Positions 33,079-41,621 of a stretch of 49,387 bases of DNA are shown here, one piece after another. The notes beneath the pieces were generated by a model. The model was not told the DNA's origin. It saw nothing but the letters and a program-made list of their open reading frames with translations, and did no database searches. The number at the start of each line of letters is the position of its first letter. Position 1 is the stretch's first letter. Location of the stretch: assembly GCA_943327105.2 (NCBI GenBank), contig CALPVV020000006.1:1-49387 (forward strand), read 5' to 3'. A program made the position numbers and the translations under genes. Origin of the DNA: Nitrosovibrio sp. Nv4. Its GTDB lineage: Bacteria; Bdellovibrionota; UBA1018; CAIMNF01.

Positions 33079-34019
33079 ATATTCTGATTACCGGTGCAGC
33101 TGGTTTTATTGGTAGTCATTTGAGCAAGTATTTTGTCGATCAAGGACATTTTGTACTTGGTCTAGATAATCTATGTACCGGGCGTTTAAAGAATCTCGAC
33201 GATCTGAAAAATAATTCACTTTTTCAATTTGAAAACATCGATGTTTCGAAGCCTTTGCCTGAATCCATTGCAGGTTTGAAGAAATGGGACTGGGTGATGC
33301 ATTTTGCTTCTCCAGCGTCGCCACCGAAATACTTTGCGATTCCGATCGAGACAATGCTGGTGAATGCCGAAGGGACTCGCCACTTGCTTGATCTATGCCG
33401 TAAGATCGGTGCGAAGTTCTTTTATTCATCGACCTCTGAAGTTTATGGTGATCCGTTGGTGCACCCTCAGCCCGAAAGTTACTGGGGTAATGTAAATCCG
33501 ATCGGGGTTCGTTCCATCTATGACGAAGCCAAGCGCTATGCTGAGGCGATGATTTATTCCTATCACCGTGAGTTCAAGGTAGATGTGCGGGTGATTCGCA
33601 TTTTCAATACCTATGGCCCGAAAATGGACCCTGAAGATGGGCGCGTAGTGACTAATCTCATGTTCCAAGCGCTGAAGGGCGAGCCAATGACCATCTATGG
33701 AGATGGTAAGCAGACTAGAAGCTTTCAGTATGTTTCAGATCTGGTTGATGGCATTGATCGCTTGATGAAGTCTGATCATTGCTACCCTGTAAACCTGGGT
33801 AACCCGTCTGAATTCACCATTCTTGAATTCGCCGAATTAGTGAAGAAGATCATTCCAACTCAAAGCGAATTGGTGTTTCAAGATCTTCCCCAAGATGACC
33901 CGAAACAACGCAAGCCTGTGATTGCCCTGGCTCACAAGCTATTGGGTTGGGAGCCAAGGGTTTCGCTTGAGGCCGGTCTACGTAAGACATTGGAATATTT
34001 CAAGTTTCACGAGGCGTGA
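33075..34019 (+). CDS. uxs: UDP-glucuronate decarboxylase (UDP-xylose synthase)
   Basis: A 314-residue extended short-chain dehydrogenase. It has the N-terminal GAAGFIGSHL, the NLCTGRLKNL loop typical of UXS, the SPASPPKYF segment that marks decarboxylases, the catalytic STSEVYGDP with YDEAKRYAEA (YxxxK), and RIFNTYGPKMDPEDGRVV. It converts UDP-glucuronate to UDP-xylose with NAD. Its length and motifs match bacterial UXS. It follows ugd, which makes its substrate. Confidence 0.93.
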   Translation: MNILITGAAGFIGSHLSKYFVDQGHFVLGLDNLCTGRLKNLDDLKNNSLFQFENIDVSKPLPESIAGLKKWDWVMHFASPASPPKYFAIPIETMLVNAEGTRHLLDLCRKIGAKFFYSSTSEVYGDPLVHPQPESYWGNVNPIGVRSIYDEAKRYAEAMIYSYHREFKVDVRVIRIFNTYGPKMDPEDGRVVTNLMFQALKGEPMTIYGDGKQTRSFQYVSDLVDGIDRLMKSDHCYPVNLGNPSEFTILEFAELVKKIIPTQSELVFQDLPQDDPKQRKPVIALAHKLLGWEPRVSLEAGLRKTLEYFKFHEA

Positions 34020-34083
34020 GACATTTAATTAATTAAATATATTTAGTTGATAAATTAAACAAGTTGAGCTAATCTTCAGCCCC
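34020..34083 (+). promoter_or_regulatory. strong promoter with A/T-rich upstream tract, leaderless protease gene
   Basis: TTGATA (34047-34052), 17 bp, TAATCT (34070-34075), then 8 nt to the ATG at 34084. The 20 bp before the -35 are almost all A/T, with TTAATTAATTAA and ATATATTTA, resembling an UP element. No Shine-Dalgarno sequence. Confidence 0.65.
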
Positions 34084-35094
34084 ATGTTGATGCTCGCTGT
34101 TTTCCTGAACCTATTTAGTTCTCAATCTTCCTTGGCGCAAGGCTTTCGTTTCGAATCAAATCCTGGAATCGTTGAACCACTCGTGTCCTGGACCAAGAGT
34201 TCGATTCACGTCTGCTGGCGTGATGGCATCGACACTGACCCTGCGTATGTAAAAAATGATTTCACTGCTGCTCAAAAGAAGGCCGTTCAAGATATCATCC
34301 AGCAAGAATATACGATCAACCGCGTGGGTATCGAATATGTCGGTTGGGAAAACTGTCGTGACCTACCAGTAGGTGGTTATGATTTTGAAATCATCCAGGA
34401 TAATGAGTTTGCGCCAAGCAACCCGATCGTAAAATATTACCGTGATGCATCTGCAGAAGGAATGGCTTTTATCGGTGAGGGTGGTGGTTGTTACCGTGTG
34501 ACGGAAACCGATCCGTTTAGCCAGACATCGAAAGTCACTACAGGTTATTACAAACGAAACGACAAAAAAGATAAAAAGGTTTATCTGCTTTTCTATCCTT
34601 GGAATGATGCTTATGAAAACAGTTATTCTTCTTTAGATCGACTACAGAACACGGCACTTCACGAATTCGGTCACGTTGCCGGAATGAGGCACGAGCATAT
34701 CAACCCTGAGGCGATGAATGATCCGAATTGTCAATATATGGGGAGAAATTTCACGGTTACCGAAAAAATCTATGACACTTCGAAAATAGTTGGTGCTTAT
34801 GATCCAAACTCGATCATGAACTATTGCTGGTTGGCAACGATTGAAACCAAGGGTCGATTGATGAGAAACTTGCCGAATATCAGCGACCCGTCTCTTTACG
34901 AAAAAATCGAACGCGTTGAAGTCATTAAAAAAACAATCTACGTTGGTAAAAAACCGAACGTTAAAAAGAAGATTGTTACCGTGAATAATCCTGTAACCGA
35001 ATACCGTTTCCGCGTCGGGTTAAGTCAGCAAGACGTAATCGCGCTTCAAGATCTTTACCTTAAGAACGCTGATAATCATCTTGGTAACGAATGA
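34084..35094 (+). CDS. secreted zinc metalloprotease (astacin/matrixin-like metzincin)
   Basis: A 336-residue protein with a signal peptide (about 1-18, SLAQ). The metzincin motif HEFGHVAGMRH (His193, Glu194, His197, His203) continues as HEH, as in astacins, and the Met-turn appears as SIMNYCW. Four or more cysteines in the mature part may form disulfides. It should cleave extracellular or periplasmic proteins; no separate inhibitor propeptide is obvious. The last 35 bp overlap the convergent manC gene. The strong promoter suggests high expression. Confidence 0.87.
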   Translation: MLMLAVFLNLFSSQSSLAQGFRFESNPGIVEPLVSWTKSSIHVCWRDGIDTDPAYVKNDFTAAQKKAVQDIIQQEYTINRVGIEYVGWENCRDLPVGGYDFEIIQDNEFAPSNPIVKYYRDASAEGMAFIGEGGGCYRVTETDPFSQTSKVTTGYYKRNDKKDKKVYLLFYPWNDAYENSYSSLDRLQNTALHEFGHVAGMRHEHINPEAMNDPNCQYMGRNFTVTEKIYDTSKIVGAYDPNSIMNYCWLATIETKGRLMRNLPNISDPSLYEKIERVEVIKKTIYVGKKPNVKKKIVTVNNPVTEYRFRVGLSQQDVIALQDLYLKNADNHLGNE

Positions 35095-36427
35095 TATCGT
35101 CTTCACCGAAGTAGGAGCCGACTTGAACTTCGACAAATTCCACCACTTCACTTGGGTGAGGGTTGCGAATGCGGTGTTTGGCTCCAAGCGGAATATAGAT
35201 ATTTTCACCGGGTTTTAGCTGGTGAACCACATCATTCAATACTACTTCAGGCTGGCCTTTGATGATCACCCAGTGTTCTGCACGTTTATTATGGCTTTGA
35301 TAAGAAAGCTGTTGCCCTGGATTCACATGGATCACTTTTGATTTGAATGCGTCCGTGTCACGTAAGATTTCAAAGCGACCCCATGGACGGTATTCGAAAG
35401 GATGTTCTTGTGAGCGAAGATCTTTTGCCGCGTTCAATTGATCGACAATATGCTTCACTTTTTGTGATGAGCCTTTTTTGGTGATCAAAAGAGCATCAGC
35501 AGTATCAACCACGATCAAATCATCAACATCGACAAAACCGGCAACACGATTTTGTTTTGAATAAAAGAAGTTCCCTTTGGCTTCGGTTTCAAATTTCTTG
35601 GCAGAGTCTTGAAATGCAGCGATTTCATCCCATGAGCCGACGTCGTTCCAGCCGATGTCAGCCGGAATGCAAACTTGTTCTTTGAGTTTTTCCATCACAC
35701 CATAATCAATGCTTTGAGATGGGCAATTGGAATAAACTTCCTTCAGGTTTGAAAGATCAGCTTTGAGTGCGCTGATTGCAGCCCATGTTTCAGGCATAAG
35801 GTTTTGCAGGTGCTTGATCATGGTCGCGACTTCAAAAATAAACATGCCCGCGTTCCAGAAGTAATTTCCGGAAGCGATGAAGCTTTCGGCAGTTTTCAGG
35901 TCCGGTTTTTCCCGGAAGCCGACGGTCGGGCGAGCTTCACCGAGAAACTTGTCTTTTGAAACTTCAATATAGCCATAACCGGTTGACGGGAATGTCGGCT
36001 TGATACCAAGAGTGGCAACCATGCCTTTTTTCGCGCATTCGATACCGAGTTGAACGGCTTCGAAGAATGCGTCTTCTTTTTGAATCAAATGGTCGGAAGC
36101 AAAAATTCCAACAATATCGTTTGTACAGTTTTGCTGTTCAAGAACTTTGCAAAGCAGGGCGATCGCAGGTGCGGTGTTGTTCGCTTTTGGCTCATAAAGA
36201 GCCTGACTCACTGGAACGTTGCAATTTTTCATGACTGATTCCGTAAGAACCTTCATGGACTCATTCGTCACTACCCAGGGTGAGCCGAGTTTGTTCAAGC
36301 GGGTCAGCGTCTTTTGAAAAAGCGATTCTTCAAACAGTTCACAGAATTGTTTTGGGAACTTGGTGCGGGATACAGGCCAAAGGCGCGTGCCGCTGCCGCC
36401 AGATAGAATCGTAGGAATGAATTTCAT
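35060..36427 (-). CDS. manC: mannose-1-phosphate guanylyltransferase / mannose-6-phosphate isomerase
   Basis: A 455-residue bifunctional type II enzyme. The N-terminal nucleotidyltransferase has LSGGSGTRLWPVSR and KFPKQF plus the FREKPD signature; the C-terminal cupin (about 340-445) has RPWGRFEIL, the metal-binding HNKRAEHW and PLGAKHRI segments of phosphomannose isomerase. It makes GDP-mannose for lipopolysaccharide or capsule sugars. It sits opposite ugd-uxs but in the same sugar-nucleotide neighbourhood. An AGGGGG lies almost against the ATG, too close to be a normal ribosome-binding site. Confidence 0.95.
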   Translation of the reverse strand: MKFIPTILSGGSGTRLWPVSRTKFPKQFCELFEESLFQKTLTRLNKLGSPWVVTNESMKVLTESVMKNCNVPVSQALYEPKANNTAPAIALLCKVLEQQNCTNDIVGIFASDHLIQKEDAFFEAVQLGIECAKKGMVATLGIKPTFPSTGYGYIEVSKDKFLGEARPTVGFREKPDLKTAESFIASGNYFWNAGMFIFEVATMIKHLQNLMPETWAAISALKADLSNLKEVYSNCPSQSIDYGVMEKLKEQVCIPADIGWNDVGSWDEIAAFQDSAKKFETEAKGNFFYSKQNRVAGFVDVDDLIVVDTADALLITKKGSSQKVKHIVDQLNAAKDLRSQEHPFEYRPWGRFEILRDTDAFKSKVIHVNPGQQLSYQSHNKRAEHWVIIKGQPEVVLNDVVHQLKPGENIYIPLGAKHRIRNPHPSEVVEFVEVQVGSYFGEDDIIRYQDDYQRS

Positions 36428-36476
36428 GCCCCCTAGATTTTCAAAATTATTGGCAAATTACCAGCAAAATTAGGTC

Positions 36477-36514
36477 TTGATCAATCCATACTAAAAGGTA
36501 TAGATTAGCCGGAT
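36477..36514 (+). promoter_or_regulatory. promoter of the nfu gene, short or no leader
   Basis: TTGATC (36477-36482), 18 bp, TAGATT (36501-36506), then 8 nt to the ATG at 36515. TATAGA at 36499-36504 with a 16-bp spacer is an alternative -10. Confidence 0.5.
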
Positions 36515-37072
36515 ATGGAACAATCAGCTGTATACGTATCTTTGGAATTCACCCCAAACCCAAATACTCTTAAGTATTCGGTTAACCGCAAGCTCTTGGA
36601 AAAGGGTGCGGCAAACTTCACGAAACTCGTTGATGCCCAGGCGCGTTCGCCTTTGGCAAGCAAGCTTCTTGAGGTGGCGGGCATTTCAGGCGTCATGATT
36701 GGTAAGGACTTTGTGACCATCACCAAGTCAGAAGAAGGGGATTGGGATTACGTTCACAAAACCGCTTCTGACACGATTGAAAAACACCTGACGGCAGGTG
36801 AAGCGGTGCTCACTGGTGATGAAGCTGAAGCAACTCAGTTGTCGAGCGAAATTGAGATCAAGATTCAAAAGTTCCTGGATGAAGAAGTTCGTCCTGCAGT
36901 GGCGATGGATGGCGGCGATGTGACCTTGGATCGTTTTGAAGCGGGTGTTGCTTACCTTCAAATGCAAGGTGCATGTTCAGGTTGCCCAAGCTCATCCATG
37001 ACATTGAAGATGGGGATTGAAACTAAATTGAAAGCTGCAATTCCTGAAGTGATCGAAGTTCAGCAGGCTTAG
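36515..37072 (+). CDS. Nfu-type iron-sulfur cluster carrier (NifU-like)
   Basis: A 185-residue protein with an N-terminal Nfu_N domain (about 5-90, FTPNPNTLKYSVN) and a C-terminal NifU-like domain (about 110-182, VRPAVAMDGGDV then QGACSGCPSSSMTL). The CxxC of CSGC binds a [4Fe-4S] cluster at a dimer interface for delivery to apoproteins. The domain order matches mitochondrial and alphaproteobacterial NFU1, not E. coli NfuA. No isc or suf genes are in the window. The stop is 4 bp from the stop of the convergent unknown gene. Confidence 0.92.
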   Translation: MEQSAVYVSLEFTPNPNTLKYSVNRKLLEKGAANFTKLVDAQARSPLASKLLEVAGISGVMIGKDFVTITKSEEGDWDYVHKTASDTIEKHLTAGEAVLTGDEAEATQLSSEIEIKIQKFLDEEVRPAVAMDGGDVTLDRFEAGVAYLQMQGACSGCPSSSMTLKMGIETKLKAAIPEVIEVQQA

Positions 37073-37076
37073 AACG

Positions 37077-37742
37077 TTACCACTGGTATTCTTGTACTCC
37101 ACCATCGTCATGTTCGACGGGTGCAGCCGGCGCAGTCGGTTTTTTAGCCCTCTGTGCAGGATGTACATAAACTTGCGGTTTTACCGATGCCGGTTTTCTC
37201 ATTGAACGCGATGGCTCTGCCCCGAAACGTTGACGATCTGATGCATCGTTTTTTTGCATTTCTGTCAGCTGTTCTTTGGTAGAAGTCTCATCGTATTTTG
37301 AGCCGTCTGGTCCCCATTGTTTTGGTGGGGGTTGCATTTTATACGGGGTCCACGGTTTAGTCAGGTCCTTGTTCGATAATCCGATTTTATCAAAATCTTT
37401 TTCCGAAGTATCCACGAATGCCTTGAAGTTTCCGGTAAATGGAACTCCAAGAATTGCGCGACGAACCAGGGGTTCGCTGGAGCCATTCAAATGATAAGCA
37501 ATGACCATGACTTTTTTTCCCGATTCGCGGTCATCGAGTTTTGCGCCGATTCCCTTTAGTGAGCCCTTCGGATAAACATGAATTTCAAGATTCCCGTTCC
37601 ACTCAACAACATCGACGCGTTTTTTTGATGGGCCAGTGCCGTCAAGTCGGTCAAATACGGATTCATAAGCGAAGATCGAAAATGAAGTGAACACTCCAAA
37701 TAGTACGGCAGTCAAGGTGATGAGCGTGCGAAACGGCAGCAT
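37077..37742 (-). CDS. secreted protein of unknown function with Pro-rich C-terminus
   Basis: A 221-residue protein with a signal peptide or anchor (about 5-25). Residues about 35-135 look like a small globular domain (VEWNGNLEIHVYPKGSL, VMVIAYHLNGSSEPLVRRAILGVPF); the last 80 residues are charged and Pro/Ala-rich. I recognise no family. A Shine-Dalgarno AGAGGA lies 6 nt before the ATG, in contrast with most neighbours. It is divergent from the PHP-domain gene; the 143-bp gap between them has interleaved inverted repeats. Confidence 0.7.
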   Translation of the reverse strand: MLPFRTLITLTAVLFGVFTSFSIFAYESVFDRLDGTGPSKKRVDVVEWNGNLEIHVYPKGSLKGIGAKLDDRESGKKVMVIAYHLNGSSEPLVRRAILGVPFTGNFKAFVDTSEKDFDKIGLSNKDLTKPWTPYKMQPPPKQWGPDGSKYDETSTKEQLTEMQKNDASDRQRFGAEPSRSMRKPASVKPQVYVHPAQRAKKPTAPAAPVEHDDGGVQEYQW

Positions 37743-37789
37743 AACGATTCCTCTAGTCGCTGATCCGTTCCGTGGATTGCTTTATTCAA

Positions 37790-37818
37790 AGGGGCGATAG
37801 TCCGTGCCCCTATGGACT
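37790..37818. repeat. two interleaved inverted repeats
   Basis: AGGGGC (37790-37795) with GCCCCT (37806-37811), and AGTCC (37799-37803) with GGACT (37814-37818). Both have 10-nt spacers and they are mutually exclusive as simple hairpins. They lie between two divergent genes and about 70 bp before the plus-strand ATG. Confidence 0.4.
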
Positions 37819-37873
37819 TGTCGGCAGCGTCAAAAAAAAACTGAAATTTTATTCTCAATCCGCAAGGGGGTGT

Positions 37874-37885
37874 TATCGTTAAGGC
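37874..37885 (+). promoter_or_regulatory. -10 element before PHP-domain gene
   Basis: TATCGT (37874-37879) is 6 nt before the ATG at 37886. The -35 region is poor. AAGG lies too close to the ATG to act as a ribosome-binding site. Confidence 0.45.
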
Positions 37886-39292
37886 ATGAAAAGGCTAGGG
37901 ATTACCACGGTTTTGGCAATCTGCACTACCGCTTGTTCCAATATGGACCCAAGCCCGGGTCTGGTGAATACCCTTGAGCTGGGTACGGTACGCGGGTTTC
38001 ACTATGAGCGCGTGATCACCCACATGCATACGCCTTATTCTTTTGATGCCTGTGATGGTAAGGGTATCAACAGTGACGGCACTCTGAACCTCGACTGTCT
38101 TCATGATCTTAAAAAGGCTCTTTGTACAAACCACATCAACCTGACGTTCAATACTGATCATGTAAACTACCTTGCTCAGACTGACTTTGAAAAAATGCTG
38201 TTGCTCGAAGACGGTGAAACGGCAGTGACCAACGGTACTGGTGACCGGGTTGCAAATCGACTTGCTTGTGCTGACGGATTCAGTGCAGTCATGGCCCCGG
38301 GGCTTGAAGGCAAAATGCTTGCCCTTGGAATGGAAAAGCATGTTTCAGGTACCGTTGCTGATCGAGAGGCTGTTTACGGCGGAGAAAGTACAACTGAAAA
38401 AACGACTCTTGAATCGGCAATTGCCAGTGGCGGATCAAACGCACTCGTCGCGATTCCGCATACGGAAAGCCGTGATCTGACTTTGTTGAGATCGTTGAGT
38501 CCAGCAGCGATCGAGATCTATAACTTGCACGCCAATCTCGACCCTAAAATCAGAAAAGCATCGCTTGGGTTCAAACCTTTTGAACACATCGCGAAGTTCA
38601 TGAATTATCTTCTCGATTTTTTCAACACACAAAACCCCGATTACCTCTTTGTCGAATTCTTTCAAATGAGCGAAGTCTATCTTCAAAAGTGGAACACGCT
38701 TTTGTCTGAAAACAGGCACATCACCGGTTTGGCTGGTCACGATTCGCATGAAAATGTTTTTCCGCAAAAGGCTTCTGATGGTGAACGACTCGATCAACAT
38801 CGACGTATGACCCGTATGTTCAGTAATTTCGTGATGACCACTTCAAGTTCAATTGATTCGATCAAGACGTCGATCCGTGACGGTAAGGTCTTCTTTGTTC
38901 TAGAAGGTCTGGGTTCACCCGTTGGTTTTGATTTTCATGCCGAAGTGAATGCAAGTGTGATTGAAATGGGTTCTACCGCAACGGTCGTCCCCGGCGATAC
39001 TTCTGCCTTGGTTTTTAAGGAACCAACCGTGATTTCCTCATTTCCGGGAATGGATTCAGATGAGTCTCCGGCCATCTATTCAGAACTGCATTTCATTGAT
39101 GCGACAGGCGCTGAAAGTGTGGTGGCTTCACAAGCGGGAGGTACGCTGAATTATGCGAATCCACCGGCGGGCCATTACCGTATTCATGTGTTCATGAAGC
39201 CGCTCCATCTTGAAGATCTGGTATTCAAGAGCAACTATGTCGAAAAATATTATCCTTGGATCATTTCCAATCCGATCAGGGTGAGTCCATGA
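37886..39292 (+). CDS. exported PHP-domain phosphoesterase-like protein
   Basis: A 468-residue protein with an N-terminal signal sequence ending near TTACS; a lipoprotein modification at Cys17 is possible but the lipobox is weak. PHP-domain metal motifs are present in order: HMHTPYSFDAC (His46, His48), NTDHVNY, IPHTESRD and GHDSHEN. The last ~110 residues look like a beta-sandwich. PHP proteins are metal-dependent phosphoesterases or nucleases, usually cytosolic, so an exported one is unusual. It is coupled by ATGA to a small barrel-like protein. Confidence 0.8.
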   Translation: MKRLGITTVLAICTTACSNMDPSPGLVNTLELGTVRGFHYERVITHMHTPYSFDACDGKGINSDGTLNLDCLHDLKKALCTNHINLTFNTDHVNYLAQTDFEKMLLLEDGETAVTNGTGDRVANRLACADGFSAVMAPGLEGKMLALGMEKHVSGTVADREAVYGGESTTEKTTLESAIASGGSNALVAIPHTESRDLTLLRSLSPAAIEIYNLHANLDPKIRKASLGFKPFEHIAKFMNYLLDFFNTQNPDYLFVEFFQMSEVYLQKWNTLLSENRHITGLAGHDSHENVFPQKASDGERLDQHRRMTRMFSNFVMTTSSSIDSIKTSIRDGKVFFVLEGLGSPVGFDFHAEVNASVIEMGSTATVVPGDTSALVFKEPTVISSFPGMDSDESPAIYSELHFIDATGAESVVASQAGGTLNYANPPAGHYRIHVFMKPLHLEDLVFKSNYVEKYYPWIISNPIRVSP

Positions 39293-39924
39293 GTAAGTGT
39301 TTTTTTGCACTACTCATGATGTTATCCGCTTCGGTCGCTTCGGCATCAGCACCATCAATGTCGGCTCCGCCTTCAGTTCGACGTGCATTGACTTTGGGCC
39401 TGATGTTGCCCCAGCCGATATCGGTCGGGTATGAAACTGTTTTTCCTGGTCTTGAGCTATTTCATTTTTTTGCTGAGGGCGGTTATTTTTCGCTCCCGCT
39501 TTCAAGTCGACTAAAGAATATTTCGACTTGGAGTATCCAGGCCGGCACGCGCTATTTCCCGCTCCAAAATTGGTTATATTTGTCCGGTTCACTCGGATTC
39601 CGTCAGATCGGAGTCGGAGCTGACATTTCGAGTCTTAAAATGGATGGGGTTTCACTCGCTAATGATGCCAATCTCACGCTGAATTCAGCCATTATTGGCC
39701 TCTGCGTAGGTGGACAATGGAATCTCAATGAGTCCATGGCCCTGACTTTTGAGGCGGGTGCCCAGCTGCCATTGCCATGGTTACATGGGGGCAAAACTAC
39801 GATTGTGCAGGATGTTCCTGATGGTACCGATCTGAGTGTTGACGACTCAGATGCGTTATATCGAATTTCGGGAATGCCGGTTCCTCAAATTGCACTCGTC
39901 CGCTTCATTTGGTATGTTCTCTAG
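39289..39924 (+). CDS. small outer-membrane beta-barrel-like protein
   Basis: A 211-residue protein with a signal peptide (about 1-20, SVASASA). The rest alternates amphipathic strands and glycine turns (FAEGGYFSLPL, SIQAGTRYFPL, LYLSGSLGFRQIG, LTFEAGAQLPLPW), consistent with an eight-stranded barrel. It starts with the ATGA overlap at 39289, although the frame opens at 39256. The last 35 bp carry the ettA promoter. No function is recognised beyond likely outer-membrane location. Confidence 0.75.
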   Translation: MSKCFFALLMMLSASVASASAPSMSAPPSVRRALTLGLMLPQPISVGYETVFPGLELFHFFAEGGYFSLPLSSRLKNISTWSIQAGTRYFPLQNWLYLSGSLGFRQIGVGADISSLKMDGVSLANDANLTLNSAIIGLCVGGQWNLNESMALTFEAGAQLPLPWLHGGKTTIVQDVPDGTDLSVDDSDALYRISGMPVPQIALVRFIWYVL

Positions 39925-39926
39925 CT
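39890..39926 (+). promoter_or_regulatory. ettA promoter inside the upstream gene's 3' end, leaderless
   Basis: TTGCAC (39890-39895), 17 bp, TATGTT (39913-39918), then 8 nt to the ATG at 39927. The whole promoter lies within the last codons and stop of the barrel-protein gene. Confidence 0.6.
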
Positions 39927-41621
39927 ATGGCAAAACCTAAGTTCGCATTCTCGATGAGTCGAGTTTCCAAAATCTATCCACCCAGCAAGCAAGTTCTCCG
40001 CGATATTTCGCTTTCGTTTTTTTACGGAGCAAAAATCGGTATTCTCGGATTGAACGGCGCCGGAAAATCTACCTTGATGAAAATCATCGCGGGTGAAGAA
40101 AAAAACGTGAACGGTGAAGTGTTGCCATCGGATGGAATCACATTCGGTTACCTGAAGCAGGAACCAGAACTGGATCCGAACAAGACTGTTCGCGAAGTGG
40201 TGATGGAAGGTACAGGTGAATTGGGTCGCGATTTGAAGCGCTTTGAAGAAATCGGACTCGCCTTTGCTGATCCTGATCTTGATCCTGATATGATGACCAA
40301 ACTTTTGGAAGAACAAGCGGTCATTCAAGAACGCATCGAAGCCAAAGATGGTTGGGATATTGACCGTAAACTCGAAGTGTCGATGGAAGCCCTTCGTTGT
40401 CCTCCGGCCGATGCATTGATTAAAAATCTTTCGGGTGGTGAGCGTCGTCGTGTGGCGCTTTGTCGATTGCTCATTCAGCGTCCTGATGTACTTCTTCTCG
40501 ATGAGCCGACCAACCATTTGGATGCAGAATCCGTGTCATGGCTTGAAGACTTCCTTCAAAAGTACGAAGGCACCGTCATCGCCGTAACCCACGATCGTTA
40601 CTTCCTTGATAATATTGCAGGCTGGATTTTGGAACTTGACCGTGGTCATGGAATTCCATGGGAAGGAAACTATTCAAGCTGGCTTGAACAGAAGCAGAAT
40701 CGTTTGGCTCAAGAAGAGAAACAAGAATCAAAACGCCAAAAAACATTGGCTCGCGAGCTCGAATGGATTCGCATGAGCCCTAAAGCGCGCCAAGCAAAGA
40801 GCAAGGCCCGCGTCAGTGCATACGAGCAATTGCTTGCTGAAAACCAAGGCGGCAAGCGCGATGAAGAAATGGAAATTTTCATTCCTGCAGGCCCTCGTCT
40901 CGGTGGTGTGGTGCTTGAAGCCAATGGCATCAGCAAGAAATTCGGTGATAAAGTTCTTTTTGAAAACCTTGATCTCAAGATTCCTCCGGGAAGTATTGTC
41001 GGAATCATCGGCGGAAACGGAGCGGGTAAATCCACTCTCTTCAAGATGATGACTGGTCTTGAGACGCCTGATTCCGGAATGATTCGAGTCGGAGAAACCG
41101 TGAAGCTCGCTTACGTTGATCAATCGCGCGATACGCTTGATCCGAATGTGACTGTTTGGGAAGAAATTTCTGATGGTAAGAACGAAACCATTCTTCTGGG
41201 TAACCGCGAAGTATCTTCTCGCTCATACTGTGCACGTTTCAATTTCTCTGGTGGCGATCAGCAAAAGCAGGTTGGAATTCTTTCTGGTGGTGAGCGTAAC
41301 CGCTTGCACTTGGCAAAAATCCTGAAAGCCGGCGCTAACGTCATTCTTCTCGATGAGCCGACGAACGACCTCGACGTGAACACGCTTCGTGCGCTTGAAG
41401 AAGCACTCGTGAACTTTGCGGGAACGGCGATGGTGATTTCGCATGATCGCTGGTTCTTGAACCGCATCGCGACCCACATCATTGCCTTCGAAGGCGATTC
41501 GAAAGTGGTGTTCTTTGAAGGTAACTACCAAGATTACGAAGAAGACAAGAAACGTCGCCTTGGTCCGGATGCACTCATGCCGAAACGCATTCGCCACAAA
41601 GTGGTCGAATCCTTCCGCTAA
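39927..41621 (+). CDS. ettA: energy-dependent translational throttle protein EttA (ABC-F ATPase)
   Basis: A 564-residue ABC-F protein with two ATPase cassettes: Walker A GLNGAGKST and GGNGAGKST, signatures LSGGERRR and LSGGERNR, Walker B LLLDEPTNHLD and ILLDEPTNDLD. The linker between them (about 245-315) has the charged P-site tRNA-interaction motif region, and the end KRIRHKVVESFR resembles EttA. EttA binds the ribosomal E site and gates elongation by ATP/ADP ratio. The start at 39927 matches the family N-terminus (MAKPKFAFSM). The gene is followed by the only clear intrinsic terminator in the window. Confidence 0.95.
   Translation: MAKPKFAFSMSRVSKIYPPSKQVLRDISLSFFYGAKIGILGLNGAGKSTLMKIIAGEEKNVNGEVLPSDGITFGYLKQEPELDPNKTVREVVMEGTGELGRDLKRFEEIGLAFADPDLDPDMMTKLLEEQAVIQERIEAKDGWDIDRKLEVSMEALRCPPADALIKNLSGGERRRVALCRLLIQRPDVLLLDEPTNHLDAESVSWLEDFLQKYEGTVIAVTHDRYFLDNIAGWILELDRGHGIPWEGNYSSWLEQKQNRLAQEEKQESKRQKTLARELEWIRMSPKARQAKSKARVSAYEQLLAENQGGKRDEEMEIFIPAGPRLGGVVLEANGISKKFGDKVLFENLDLKIPPGSIVGIIGGNGAGKSTLFKMMTGLETPDSGMIRVGETVKLAYVDQSRDTLDPNVTVWEEISDGKNETILLGNREVSSRSYCARFNFSGGDQQKQVGILSGGERNRLHLAKILKAGANVILLDEPTNDLDVNTLRALEEALVNFAGTAMVISHDRWFLNRIATHIIAFEGDSKVVFFEGNYQDYEEDKKRRLGPDALMPKRIRHKVVESFR

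Noticed and set aside
36425-36434. AGGGGG as the Shine-Dalgarno sequence of manC
   Set aside because: Only one base separates it from the ATG, too close for normal pairing; the true start signal of manC is unresolved.
39921-40517. 198-aa open frame on the minus strand
   Set aside because: It is antisense to ettA, whose two ABC cassettes are unmistakable; the frame has no recognisable motif and reflects codon bias of the real gene.
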